From Aselliscus stoliczkanus (Eukaryota; Chordata; Mammalia; Chiroptera; Hipposideridae), in contig CM066727.1 in assembly GCA_033961575.1 (NCBI GenBank), forward strand, positions 117,478,434-117,542,433: 64,000 nt of DNA. The letters run 5' to 3'. This document shows positions 1 to 10,329 of this stretch, piece by piece. The position numbers and the translations under genes were made by a program. Under the pieces are notes generated by a model. The model was not told the origin of the DNA. It saw only the letters and a list, made by a program, of their open reading frames with translations, and made no database searches. Position 1 is the first letter of the stretch. Every line of letters begins with the position of its first letter.

Positions 1-284
1 TCTGTATTCCTTCCTTATAATGCCTGGTTGAAGCAGATCTTCAGATTATTTCAGTCAAGTATCTTTTCTCTATCCTCTGAACTGCCAAAGCACTATATTT
101 CCCTCTTTTATGGCATTTCACACTAATGATGATTGGTTTATACCTTTTCCCCTGCACAACACTGTACAGTCCTTATTGGAAAGAGCCACATTGTGTAAAT
201 ATGCGTGGCCCCTACAAAACTGAGATCATGCCTTACTTGGTGCTATTTGCTTAATACTGCATGAAGGAACAGATATGCACCTCA

Positions 285-491
285 AGGAAGGAGGGAAGGA
301 AGGAAGGGAAGGGAGGGGGGAAGGAAGGAAGGAAGGATGGGAAGGGGGAAGGATGGGAAGGAGGAAGGAAGGCAAGGGAGAAAGGGAGGGAGAGAGGGAG
401 GGACGGAGAGAGAGAGGAAGGAAGAAATGAAAGGAAGGGAGGGAGGGAGGGAGGGCGGGAGGGAGGGAGGGAGGAAGGAGGGGAGGGAGGG
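285..491. repeat. Polypurine GGAA/GGGA microsatellite
   Basis: About 207 bp of almost uninterrupted purine on the + strand, built from GGAA, GGGA and GGGAGG units with a few interruptions. Overlapping open frames on both strands here (Lys/Gly/Arg-rich on one, Pro/Ser-rich on the other) are artefacts of the repeat. Mirror-symmetric polypurine tracts of this kind can form triplex DNA and are length-variable. Confidence 0.95.
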
Positions 492-492
492 A

Positions 493-1119
493 TATTTAAT
501 GTTCTTGCAGCTAAATATGGGGGAAACTCTACCCTCTTGAAACCTTTCACTCTCCATTTTCCATTTTTAAATTATAGCAGATAAATTCAATCAAAAGGTA
601 ATATGGGTTTAAAGTGCATCAATCGGTTTCACGTAAAAAAGTAGAAGGTGTTTTGTCCTTTCCACTTTGCACTGACTCTGTTTAACTGACCCCTCCACCC
701 CAACCCAGCACCCCTGTGGGCTGCCAGCTCCTGCACCTCTGATAGAAGATGCCAAAGGGGTTGCTGGAGTTCAAATGGGATTTTGGCACACGCTTTCCTC
801 TAGACTTACACAGTACTTAAAGTGCTCATCTAAAACATGAAAGGAAAGGACATTTAAAATATACACACAACTTTTTAATCATTCTTCAAATCAGTCTGTA
901 CTTTTAATTCTCTCCATTCCTTCCCCAATTATTCTTACATCTTAGCATATTCACACAACTTGCATCTCATAATAACTGTTTAGATCTCATTTTGGTGTTT
1001 TAAACTGAGGATAATGATTGACAAGGATGAAATATGAACATTCTTTTTGCTTGGGAATGAGAATATCAAGGAAAAGGGAGAAAATTCCGTGCATAACAAT
1101 GATATGTGTGCAGGGAGCA
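493..1119. other. Unassigned non-coding stretch
   Basis: Mixed AT-rich unique-looking sequence between the purine tract and a MIR remnant. I see no repeat head, no A-tail, no domain-bearing open frame and no splice-flanked exon. Confidence 0.5.
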
Positions 1120-1245
1120 GGTTCAATAGGATGAAATCACCGGGACTCTGCATGTCTGGTTCCAGTGCTGGATTTGCTCCTCAGAGGTGTATGATCTTGA
1201 GCTAGTTACTTCCTCTCCCTGAACCTCAGTTTCCCATTCCTTCCC
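1120..1245 (+). repeat. MIR SINE fragment
   Basis: The order is degenerate MIR: a sample-specific head (GACTCTGCATGTCTGGTTCC), then GATCTTGAGCTAGTTACTTC and CCTGAACCTCAGTTTCCC. This parallels the core 'gtgaccttgggcaagtcacttaacctctctgagcctcagttt'. It is divergent, as expected of a roughly 100-My-old SINE. No duplication is recognisable. Confidence 0.6.
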
Positions 1246-2122
1246 ACTCCTGATCTCTAGCTGTCTTTCCAGCTCTGTGGATGCCATGCAGGGTAAAACC
1301 AAGCTGAGCAAGCTCATTCTTGTGAAGAATCTCAGTAAAATCATGTGATCTCAAAGCAGCATTAGCTTTGTATTATCAAGGGCTGGTTCTTCACTGTGTG
1401 ATTATTCAGACCTCTTGCTCCTCACATCCTCCCATACTTCCTTCCCCTTTATGATTGGGGGAGAGGGACGAAAGTGGAGTGACTGAATCCGATGTTACTT
1501 CTAGGCACTTCTTGTAATGACTGGGGGAAGAAGAATGAAATTGGTTTTTTTTGTTTGTTTGTTTTAACTAAACCAATTCAATTATTTGTAGACTGGATTT
1601 TAAGGTTTTCTACTCATTTCCCTGTTAGTCTAAAGAAGTAGAAATTGACAGCTTCTTTTAACAGTGATGATACGGACATTTAGTGGTGCTTAATAGAATG
1701 AGTTTTCGGTACTTACAAAGACATAGTGATAATGTAGTAGCGAGCTGACTGAGCTGAACCTAGTAAACTACATCTATTCATTTATTAATTATTCATACTT
1801 GGACTTCCTCCAGAAATAATATAGAGGGGCATACAATAAAAATTACACTTGCAATAGGACTGTAAAACCAAAGGTAAAAGATCCATGTAATGAAGGAAGG
1901 AGAGATAACTGTACAAAAAGCCAGAGTTCAAGGTCTTTATTTCAGTTGAGCACAGACTTTACCTTTGAGATCCCTGACAGCCTAAGAGAGAAAGGAAACA
2001 GTGGGTCATGTGTCTCTCATCATCTAGTAAAATAACCATGCTATGCCTCAGGTTAAGACAATCTAATCTTTTCTCTTACACTAAACTCTAAGCAATTTAA
2101 TATGATTTTCATACCAAAAGCC
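1246..2122. other. Unassigned non-coding stretch
   Basis: Unique-looking sequence with a short TTTG run near 1547-1564. No gene, RNA or repeat family was recognised. Confidence 0.5.
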
Positions 2123-2123
2123 A

Positions 2124-2273
2124 TTTTTATTTTTATTTTTATTTTTTTTTTAGCTGAGCCATTCTGCCACCTCTTGGCAGCTCAGCTCGGGCTGGGCATC
2201 AAACTGCTGTTGCTCAGAGCTCAGCTCGCACTCTTGAGAGAGCTCTTAACCAACTGAGCCACTCGGCTGGCCC
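2124..2273 (-). repeat. tRNA-derived SINE, tail type A, antisense
   Basis: Read on the minus strand it starts GGCCAGCCGAGTGGCTCAGTT, the tRNA-like head with a pol III A box, and ends GGTGGCAGAATGGCTCAGCT followed by an A-rich tail (T-run at 2124-2151 on +). The same head and tail occur at 9177 and 49125. Likely imperfect target duplications are CCAAAAGCCATTTT on the left and CCAAGAGGCAGTTTT on the right. The element is non-autonomous and would need L1 machinery to move. Confidence 0.88.
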
Positions 2274-2289
2274 CCAAGAGGCAGTTTTG

Positions 2290-3848
2290 AATCCTTTATT
2301 AGTGCTTTTACAACAGCTGTGAGATTTTTTATTTCATAAACCGTATTTTGTATTGACCCTGATATGAAGCTGAAGCCATGTTACATTGTAACTCTGAAAG
2401 CACGTCTACTGAGGTAAAGTAAAATAAAGTCCAAATACACAGATTTTTCTTTTGATTTTGTGATCTTGATAGTTTAACAAGAAACAGTCATAGAGCTTAA
2501 AGAATTAGAATTTTTATCATGCTCCTTGTATTAGCTGTTTCAAAGATGAATGGTCTCCTGCAGGCTTTTGACAGGACCTGGATAGTTTACTACCTGAGTG
2601 CCAAACATATAGGAAATGCAGCTTTTTGCAGAGGAGGTAACCATATGCTTTAACTACAGGGAAGATTGGTGGCAAAGTCAACATTTCCTGTGCAATTAAA
2701 CAGTGTCCTTTGCCACCTTACCCTATGGCAGTCCGTTCTGTGTGAGGAGGAATTGGACTGCTGACTATTTCAGACAGGAACAGCTTTTGACATTTAAAGT
2801 AGGGATAACTATAAAGGTAGATAAACCCTTCCATGGCATACCTTTCCTGTTTGGGGATGCAGCCTTGAGTAGAAAGGCTAGTGCTTGAAGTCCATGGAGA
2901 TAACTATGAGATAGTATTTCCCAGCTGACTGAACCATGAGACTCTATTTTCCTTATGGCATAATGGTAGAACTTTCACAGGAGCTTATGAAATATAATGT
3001 ATGCTGAAAAAATGTGATATCACAGATGAATTAACTTGTACGAAATGATCAAACCTGATTCATATGTTTAATATACAATAAACATTGACTAATGCCATGA
3101 AGATATGTTACAATATAAGACATGATGCATAACATAGACCAGCAGTCTTCAAAGAGATGATGTGTAGTTGATGCTGGTTTGCAATGGTTAGGGTGAAGGT
3201 CTGAGTTTACAAAACCCTCTGCTTCTCCAGTATGCTTTGGGTAGGGAAGGTATGAGCACAAAGCACTGAGTTAAATGGGATCATAGCATTAGCGTATTAC
3301 CCAGGATCCTGCCAAATTTTGTTTAGGGCACCACTGAGACTTGAAGCCCAAGGAAGCTTCCTTCTCGTCTATGTCATGGTGAACCTAACCTGCCCACTCA
3401 GGCCAGGAAGAGAAGCGGAGGATTCCTGAGCTGTCCCTTCATCTCCTCCACACACAGCCCACCCAGCGGTTTGCTGGAGCCTACGGATGCCTGCTCCGGA
3501 GAGCCGGTTGTTACATTGTTAGGAATTATGCAAGTCGGTTGTAAAACATAGCCATTATAAAAGAATTCTATAAACTTGAAATTAAGGAAATTGTATTTTT
3601 AAAAAAGCAATATTCACAACTTATCATTTCCCAATTATTTATTACATTTTATTATCATCTATACTCTTCACCTCATTTATGTCAGTCATATCCGTATGAT
3701 GGAAAAACTCATAATCTGTTATGTCAAGTTGGTCGCTTGAAATTGGCCATGGTGGGAGTACTGACACCATGAAAAGTGGCTAACGCGGCAGGGCCTTTTG
3801 ATTTCTTCACTATCCAGTTGTTAAACGTTCGCCAGCACTACCATGCCC
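2290..3848. other. Unassigned non-coding stretch
   Basis: About 1.5 kb of unique-looking, mostly AT-rich DNA. The longest open frames (about 60-70 codons) show no recognisable domain. Nothing further can be supported. Confidence 0.5.
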
Positions 3849-3849
3849 A

Positions 3850-3985
3850 CTCCTAGCCATGACACGATTAGTATCTCTATTTTGTTAGGAGGAAACGGAG
3901 GCAAAGAAAACTGAAGTAACTGGCTCAAGGTCACACACTGGCCTAGATATTCTACTCTGGTACTTGGCTACATTGTCTCTTTATG
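3850..3985 (-). repeat. MIR SINE fragment, antisense
   Basis: Contains the antisense MIR hallmarks in order: a TTGTTAGGAGGAAACGGAGG segment (diverged from 'gaggaaactgaggc'), then GGCTCAAGGTCACACACTGG and TTCTACTCTGGTACTTGG. Both ends are eroded and no duplication is visible. Confidence 0.75.
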
Positions 3986-4084
3986 TGATGAGAGTAACCT
4001 TTCTACTCAGGGAGACACAGTGCTTCATGTATAAATAGGATATTCAGCGGTGGTAGACTATGGTAATTGACTAATGGAGGCCCT

Positions 4085-4625
4085 GAAATAATGAACTCAT
4101 TTATTTAAAAACACGGAGTCCTCTCTTGTACCAGACCCCGAGCTTGGAGCTCCTTGCTTCTCAGAAGAGTATATATAGCCTGCAGGAAGACACAGACAAG
4201 TCATCGGGGGTTTCACTAATGCATGGTAAGTGCAGGGGTAGAGTAAGCACCAGGTCCTCTAACAGTACCTAGCAGGGGCACCCAGCCAAGACCCAAGATC
4301 CAGGAAGTCTTCCTGGAAGAAGTGACTTCTAAACTGAGATCGGAAGGCTATTTAAGCCTTAGCTAGACAAAGATCAAGGAAAGGCACTGTAAGCAGTGCA
4401 GACAGCATGGCTGAGGTCCAGCGGACAGAGGGAGTACTGAGGAAGGAGTTCAGGCGCTACAGGATGGCCAGTGTGGATGGAGTGCGAGGCGGGTAGGGTA
4501 CAGGCCATGGCACGATTGGGGCAAGCTTTGCCAGCCAAGCCTCAGATATTACATTTGATCCCAAAGGCAATGGAGACAGATTTTTTAATAGGGACACAAC
4601 ACAGCTTCATATTTTATAATTCTTT
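4085..4625 (-). repeat. L2 LINE fragment, antisense
   Basis: The order of phrases follows the L2 3' region read backwards: a degenerate ATTTATTTAAAAACACGGAG start, GGAAGTCTTCCTGGAAGAAG (the 'gaaggcttcctggaggaagtgac' segment), GGCCAGTGTGGATGGAGTG, and GATCCCAAAGGCAATGGAGA ('gggcaatgggagccattg'). It is ancient and inactive. Its left end corresponds to the L2 3' end. Confidence 0.8.
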
Positions 4626-4869
4626 TGAGTCTAGTTGGAAACACAGATTTCTGCGAGAGAAATGATTTAGAGCCCTGACCATGGAAATCGAGGCAAGGTG
4701 GGAGTTTGTTAGCTAAAGGCTCAGTTTCTTCAGTGGATCTGTCTACCTGGGAGGCTGGCAGTGACATTGTTGAGAGTGGCGTCAGTAGAGTGGCTGGGAG
4801 CCTGCTAGCAGTGGGCTGGAGACAGGTTAGGAGGTGAGGAAGTGCTGATCCTGTTTAGAAGCATCTTGG

Positions 4870-5112
4870 TGGGAGACGTGGATAAAGAAAGGAGGTCACA
4901 TGAGGTTGGAGAAAGGCGTTTCCTTCACCACCCACCTGGAAGTGATTCTACTCTTTTACTTCCTGCTGATGATGTCCCTCATGTCCTCATCACTCAGATC
5001 TCAAGCTGGTACACTGCTTGCTGTAGACAACCATGGGATCCCCCAACCATCCAGACGTGAGTTCTGGAGTGCCCCCTCCTTCCTCTGGCCTCCTCTGAGA
5101 AAATGTTGATTT
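4870..5112. other. Unassigned non-coding stretch
   Basis: Two overlapping open frames of about 70 codons lie at 4842-5109. Neither shows a recognisable domain, Kozak context or flanking splice sites, so I do not call a gene. Confidence 0.45.
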
Positions 5113-5114
5113 GC

Positions 5115-5232
5115 TCTCAGTTTTATTCATTCCAGGATCTCTGAGGATGGGGTCCATGTCCTAGTCATCAGTATATCTGCAAGGTCTCATTTATAACCCA
5201 CACCAAATCTTTATGGAATGAATGATTGAGTC
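5115..5232 (+). repeat. L2 LINE 3' end fragment
   Basis: The AGGATGGGGTCCATGTCCTA, CAGTATATCTGCAAGGTCTC and final ATGGAATGAATGATTGA order resembles the L2 3' terminus (gggcagggaccttgtctg ... tgaatgaatga). It is short and divergent. Confidence 0.6.
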
Positions 5233-5559
5233 ACAGTTAAGTGACCTAGAGGGTACTTTCAAATTAAAAGGCATTTGTTAACTCATTTGAGAATATGAGG
5301 AGAAAAGCTATTTGGAGAGTAGAAGTGTTTACGATTTCTTTTTCTCTGCTTTTGTCCACTCAGGCTAGTTCCAGTTTTGAACCATTTTAATCCACCCCTT
5401 TGCTCAGGCCCCTTTTTCAAAAGGGAGGAATTCAGAGTGAAACTCACTTCTAATCCTTAAGACCAACTCTTCTTCCATTTCTGAGGTGCAGTTCACTGAA
5501 CTCCTAAACTAAAACTTCATTGTGGTCCTCAGCAACGTTTTCTCTCTTGCTCCATCTTG

Positions 5560-5935
5560 GGTGGCAATCTCAGTGTGGGCTCTTGCCAAGCTGAGCTTCT
5601 CACATTGGCCCTGACTCCACCTCTCACATAAGCCCCTCTTTCTGTCCTTTCTTGAAGGACAGAAAATGTTCCACTGTCCTTCAAGACCCTACTCAAATGT
5701 CATTTCTTGATGAAAGCTTTTTGACTCACCTTGGCAGTCTTAATTGCTTCCGGTATTTCTGCAGTAGCCCTTACCACACTGTGAGATAATTTACCTGTTT
5801 GTAAGCCTGTTTCTTTTTCTAAATCACAAGCTATTTTTGAATGGACTCACCACACTGCTCATCACTTAAAAGATATTAAAGGTCTATAGAATGAATAAAT
5901 GAATACATGAATAAAGACCCACTTCCTGGTGGGTC
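5560..5935 (+). repeat. L2 LINE 3' region, sense, with internal hairpin
   Basis: Contains TTCAAGACCCTACTCAAATG, TCATTTCTTGATGAAAGC and a GAATGAATAAATGAATAC end, the standard order of the L2 3' end. Within it, 5639-5649 and 5655-5665 form a perfect 11-bp inverted repeat (TTTCTGTCCTT / AAGGACAGAAA) around a 5-nt loop. The hairpin appears to come from local duplication of the CTGTCCTTCAAGAC segment that follows. Confidence 0.75.
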
Positions 5936-6411
5936 CCTGGAAAATGATTCTGTATTTAAAGAAGACATTCTGCTCATGCTCCTCTCAACTGAAGCAGTTT
6001 GATTACTTCCTCAGTTCACTTTAGTGATGCTCAATGGAAACCCAACTGTCTCTCACATACTCTATAATATCCCTAGTCTATCACATGAGTTTGACTACCT
6101 CTCTGGAGGGCACACGTGAATGCTATTTCAACATGAAACTGCTTTTGTTATACTCCCTTATAATTAGACTCTCCAAATAATGGAACTTGCTAAATTGGGA
6201 AGAGTTAGAATATGTGTGGGGGCAGGAAATAAGACTGATAGATTATATTCAGCTCAAACTTTCAATCACTCATGAGATCTGTTGCAGACATGGCAGATGG
6301 TGAAATATTTTAAAAAGACCTGTAGAAAGGATTCACAGAATGCTCTGGAACCAAGACAAAACATAATCAAACATAAAATGCAGTGGTCAGCCATGGACAT
6401 GAGAAGACATC

Positions 6412-7010
6412 GATTCATTCCACCAATATTTATTTACTCTGTGGCTATTCTAAATATTGAGGATAACTGCAGTGAACTATATCAGCAAGAACATCTCTGA
6501 CCTCAGGGAGCTTACATTCTAGTGGGAGGATACAGTTAACAGTAAATTAGTAAAACATGTAGACAATGCTAAGTGTATGAAGAACAATAAGGCTGAGAAG
6601 GACAAAAAGGAATGTCAGGGGCTTTTCACTTTAAAAACCTTTTAAATAGAGAAGCCAGGAAAAGCAACACTGAGTTGGTGATATTTAGATGAAGATCCAA
6701 CAATAAGGGTGAACCACATAGACATCTCAGGGTGAGGATGGGGGTGGGATGAGCATTCCAGAGAGAGGGAAAGCAAGTGCAAAGGGCCTGAGGTAGATGA
6801 GTCTGGCTCACTCAAACAACAACAAAGAGGCCAGTCTAATAGGAGTAGACCAGATTGTGTTGAGTCTGTAGGACATTTGAAGACTTTAGCTTTTACTTTG
6901 AGCAAGATAGGATACCACTGGAAGGTGGTAAGCCAAGGAATAACATCTGACCTGGTTTTACAGAGATAGAATGGATCTACTCTATTGGGCGGCATTTTGA
7001 AATGAAGTGG
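6412..7010 (-). repeat. L2 LINE fragment, antisense
   Basis: A well preserved L2 read backwards: ATTCATTCCACCAATATTTA, GAGCTTACATTCTAGTGGG, GAGCATTCCAGAGAGAGGG, AAGCAAGTGCAAAGGGCCTG and TAGCTTTTACTTTGAGCAAG. These are the canonical phrases in canonical order. The left boundary is the L2 3' end. Confidence 0.88.
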
Positions 7011-7099
7011 ATTTACTAGGCAAAGACAAGGGTGAGCAAGACATCTTAGCTCAGAGTCTGTGTTCATTCTCCTTTCAGTCTACCTGTGTATTACCTTCT

Positions 7100-7210
7100 C
7101 CTTTTCATTCATTCAGCAAATCTTTATTAAGAATCTTTTTAGTGCCAGTCACAGAGGATACAGGAGTGAACAAGGTTGATGGAGTCCTATTTTTACAGAA
7201 CTTGAAGTGC
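7100..7210 (-). repeat. Second L2 LINE 3' end, antisense
   Basis: CATTCATTCAGCAAATCTTT followed by TTTTTAGTGCCAGTCACAGA and ACAGGAGTGAACAAGGTTGA restarts the L2 3' terminus. It is therefore a separate copy from the one ending near 7010. It stops where the L1 5'UTR-like sequence begins. Confidence 0.8.
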
Positions 7211-7224
7211 GATGGGAAGACGGA

Positions 7225-8825
7225 TGTGACACTGAATATGTGTATGCCCTTGGTATGGAACTCTGTGGCTGTGCCTCATCAGCTTCTAGATGCTGCACTC
7301 AGCTCTTCTCAGCGGCCGGTTTATGCCTCATTTACTTCTTTTTCTGGAGTTTTCTCTTCCTATCTTTTCATTTGGGATGTATTTCTTTGTTTCCGCATTT
7401 TGGCTGCCTCTCTGTGTTTGTTTCTATGTATTAGGCACAGCTGCTATGTCTCCCAGTCTTGGCTGGGTGGCCTTATGTGGTAGGTGTCCTGTGGGGTCCA
7501 GTGGCATAGTCTCCCTGGTCACCTGAGCCAGGTGCTCCAGCAGTGTCCCTTGTGTGTGCCTTCCTGTTACAGCTGAGGCTTGATAGCTATTGGCATGTCA
7601 GTGGGTGGGATTGACCCTCAGGCTGACTGGCTGTGGGGTTTGGCCTTGTCCAAAGCTTACGGACTGCTATGCAGGAGGCTTACCACAGAGAGTGGGGTTC
7701 GTCCCAGTGGGCTCTGTTGCCTGTTGAGATTGCCTTTTGGCTGTGCCACTTGTGGTGCTAATTGGGCAGTGCTCTGCTGTGGTCTGAAGCCAACCTCGAG
7801 GTATGTTAGTTCTGGGGCTTCTTGGGAGGGGTTGCTATGCACACCCAGGTCACCCACTCCTATGATCAGTCAGGGACTACCTGGTAGGAGCTACAAAGCG
7901 ATTTGTAATTGTTCGCTCCCAGTGCTAACCCTGGAGATGAGTGGGAGACACCACACTGTGTGTGGGAGAGACCACGCTGGGAACCGAAGACAGCTGCCAC
8001 CAGCACTGGGTCTGGGGTAGCCAGGACACATGGAAGCCTGCCTCTGGCTGCCAGCTCCCAGCTCCTGTAAGATTCAGCAGCTGATAAAGCCTTATGTGGT
8101 AGGGAGTTGGGTTGAGTGGGGTCTCAGTGCGTCAGCAGGGTGGAGCAAGCATAGCTCACCAGGCTACTCAGATTCAAATGTGGCCTGTGGGGGCGGGCTC
8201 AACATAGGAAAGATGGTACCCATCTGTCAGCTGCATGGGAGAAGGACCCCATGTAGGGAAAACGCGACTGTCTTCCAGCTCTTGCCTAAAGCCACACACC
8301 TCAGCCTGCACCTAATATGTCCCTGATGTATCATGAGTCACTGTCCCTCCACTGGAGCCCAGGGTGAGTGCCTGCAAGCGAGTTAGTATGCGCCCTTTAA
8401 GAGGACATCTGGGTTTTCCACAGCCTTCCATCTTACCCAGACAGTTGTAATTCCCACTGTTTTTCAAGCCAGATGTTGTGGGCACTGGTACTCCAGGCTG
8501 GGGAGCTTGGTGTGGGGCTAGCGTCTCTAGCTCCTCCATGGGAAATCTCTGTGGCCAAGATATCCCTCCCAATTTTCATCTGCCACATGGAGGTTTGTTG
8601 CTGCCCTGTTTTGCATCCCACTGCTACCTCCCACCCCACCCCCACCCCATCCTATCAGTCTCAATGTGACTTTTTATTTTTACCCTTAATTATAAAACTC
8701 CTGTTCAGCTAGATTTCAAATGGTTCTCCAGGTTGATTGTTCTATAATTTAGTTGTAATTTTGATGTGTTCATGGGATAAGGCAAGCACAGCATGTATCT
8801 ACTCTGCCATCTTGGATCTCACTTG
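7225..8825 (-). repeat. Old L1 5' UTR, antisense
   Basis: The minus strand starts at about 8820 with GATCCAAGATGGCAGAGTAG, then CACATCAAAATTACAACTAAA and a TAGCTGAACAGGAG segment. This is the familiar start of mammalian L1M-type 5' UTRs, with the YY1-like AAGATGGC motif at 8806-8813. The remaining 1.4 kb is moderately GC-rich, consistent with a long L1 5' UTR. Open frames of up to 158 codons lie inside it but are fortuitous. The subfamily is not assigned. Confidence 0.75.
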
Positions 8826-8834
8826 GCAACAAAT

Positions 8835-9515
8835 TTTAAATGGTATAATATTTAGTGGTTGTGAGAATGTGGGGAAACAGGAATCTTCATGTTTCATTGA
8901 TGGAAGTGGCAACTGGCACAGCTCATTTGGAGAAGTAATTTAAGTATATACCCATGACCTGGCACACCTACTCCTGTATACTGATCTCAGAACATCCCTT
9001 GCATAGGTATGTCTAGAGATATGTGTGAGGGTGTCATCACAGCATTATTAGTGATGGTTGGCAGTGATACACTGCATAAACATCATTGCCACAGGAATGG
9101 ACAAGTTGCATGTGGTATGCACATTGTGTAGTACTGCACATCAAGGGACAGGTGGATCTTAAAAATACTAGACTGAGGGCCGGCCGAGTGGCTCAGTGGG
9201 TTAAGAGCTTGCTCAAGAGTGCTAGCTGAGTTCTGAGCAACAGAAGTTCGATGCCCAGCCCGAGCTGAGCAGCCGCTGAGCTGCCAAGAGGTGGCAGGAT
9301 GGCTCAGCTAAAAAAAAAAAAAAAATACTAGACTGAATTAAGGTTGAGTTCTATAACATGAGTTTAATGTAAAGCAAAAACATACACAAGAGTCAGGGCA
9401 CTGTCTATTCCTCAGGGATACCTATTTATCCAAGAATGTATATTCGTCACATTGGAATGGGTGCTTCTTAGGGATCTGGGGGTCAGGATCCCTAAGGCAT
9501 GAAGCGGGAAAAATA
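8835..9515 (+). repeat. L1 ORF2 end / 3' UTR fragment, sense
   Basis: GAGAATGTGGGGAAACAGGA, ATTGATGGAAGTGGCAACTG and CATCACAGCATTATTAGTGA follow the standard order of the last part of L1 ORF2 ('gagaatgtggggaaacaggcac...attgctggtggaagtg'). The fragment is inactive and is interrupted by the SINE at 9177-9320, with its sequence resuming after it. It directly abuts the antisense L1 5' UTR on its left. Confidence 0.75.
9177..9320 (+). repeat. tRNA-derived SINE, tail type A, with 16-bp TSD
   Basis: The head GGGCCGGCCGAGTGGCTCAG carries a canonical pol III A box (TGGCTCAGTGG, 9189-9199) and a B box-like AGTTCGATGCC (9245-9255). The tail AAGAGGTGGCAGGATGGCTC leads into oligo-A. It is flanked by a perfect 16-bp duplication, AAAAATACTAGACTGA (9161-9176 and 9321-9336). 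The intact duplication and boxes mark a fairly young L1-mobilised insertion into the older L1 fragment. Confidence 0.95.
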
Positions 9516-9629
9516 AAAATAACAGCACAAAAGAAATGTCTTGTAATGAGTCGGATCAGAGCGTACTATGAACTGAGCAGTGTGCTATCCTGTACTCTCA
9601 GGACCTGAGACCCAAAAACAAAGGAAAAG

Positions 9630-9845
9630 AAAAGATAAGGCATAAGATTTGGAGTCAGAAGGTTGACATTTTTTATTTGAGCCTGGGCCCTACTCCTTAT
9701 GCAAATGACTTAACTGGCAAATCTCAGCTTTCTCACATATAAAAATGAGAATAATAAATAACTTCCCTGAAAGGATGTGGTTATTTCTAATTGAGAGAAT
9801 AAATGCAAGTTGCTTGGCACATTGTAAATGTACATTGAGTGTCAG
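9630..9845 (+). repeat. MIR SINE, nearly full length
   Basis: AGATTTGGAGTCAGAAGGTT, CAAATGACTTAACTGGCAAA, CTCAGCTTTCTCACATATAA, AAATGAGAATAATAAATAAC and TGCTTGGCACATTG follow MIR order from the tRNA-related part through the core to the L2-like tail. Confidence 0.85.
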
Positions 9846-10325
9846 GTTCCTTTTTCCTGTCCACCAGCATCTCCTGGGAAGGAGCAGGGGTTGTCCTCCA
9901 AATAACTCCCCTTGGTTGGGTCTTCCAGCTTCAGCAGTTGCTAACCTGTGACCATTCTCCTCAGTGGGCATTGCTGCCTAACGCAGAGTCATACTGTTGA
10001 AAGGACAAGCTGTCCTAGGGCCAGGTACACAGAAGAGCCACCTTGCCACGTTGGTCTCGCATGACCCTTTAGCTCAGGGCGAACAAAGCTGAGCTGGTCT
10101 TCCCAGGTAATGCCTGGGAAATGACCTGGCTTTCCTACAGCCTGATATTCTGGGTTTCTGTGTCCTTGTCCACACTCGTGCAAAGCTGGACTGCTCCTGT
10201 CAGAGACCTTAATTACTTCTCACTTACTCTATCCAGCCAGCCTGGAATTACTCCCAAACCTACATAGAAGTCTTTGATTATTTCTACTCTTACAGAAAGC
10301 CCCCACCCCACCCCTGCCAGCAGAA
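9846..10325. other. Unassigned non-coding stretch
   Basis: Unique-looking sequence. Open frames on both strands have fewer than 95 codons, overlap each other and lack recognisable domains. Confidence 0.5.
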
Positions 10326-10329
10326 GTGA

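Noticed and set aside
261..584. Lys/Gly/Arg-rich and Pro/Ser-rich open frames over the purine tract
   Set aside because: Translation of a simple repeat in all frames; no coding evidence.
5639..5665. Transcription terminator or microRNA hairpin
   Set aside because: An 11-bp stem with a 5-nt loop is too short for a pre-miRNA and is explained by local duplication in an L2; bacterial-type terminators do not apply.
7007..8326. Series of plus-strand open frames up to 158 codons
   Set aside because: They lie in the antisense L1 5' UTR, in several registers, with no recognisable domain.
9177..9260. tRNA-Ser/Leu-like gene
   Set aside because: The head belongs to a repeated SINE present at seven places, with duplications and oligo-A, so it is not a tRNA gene.
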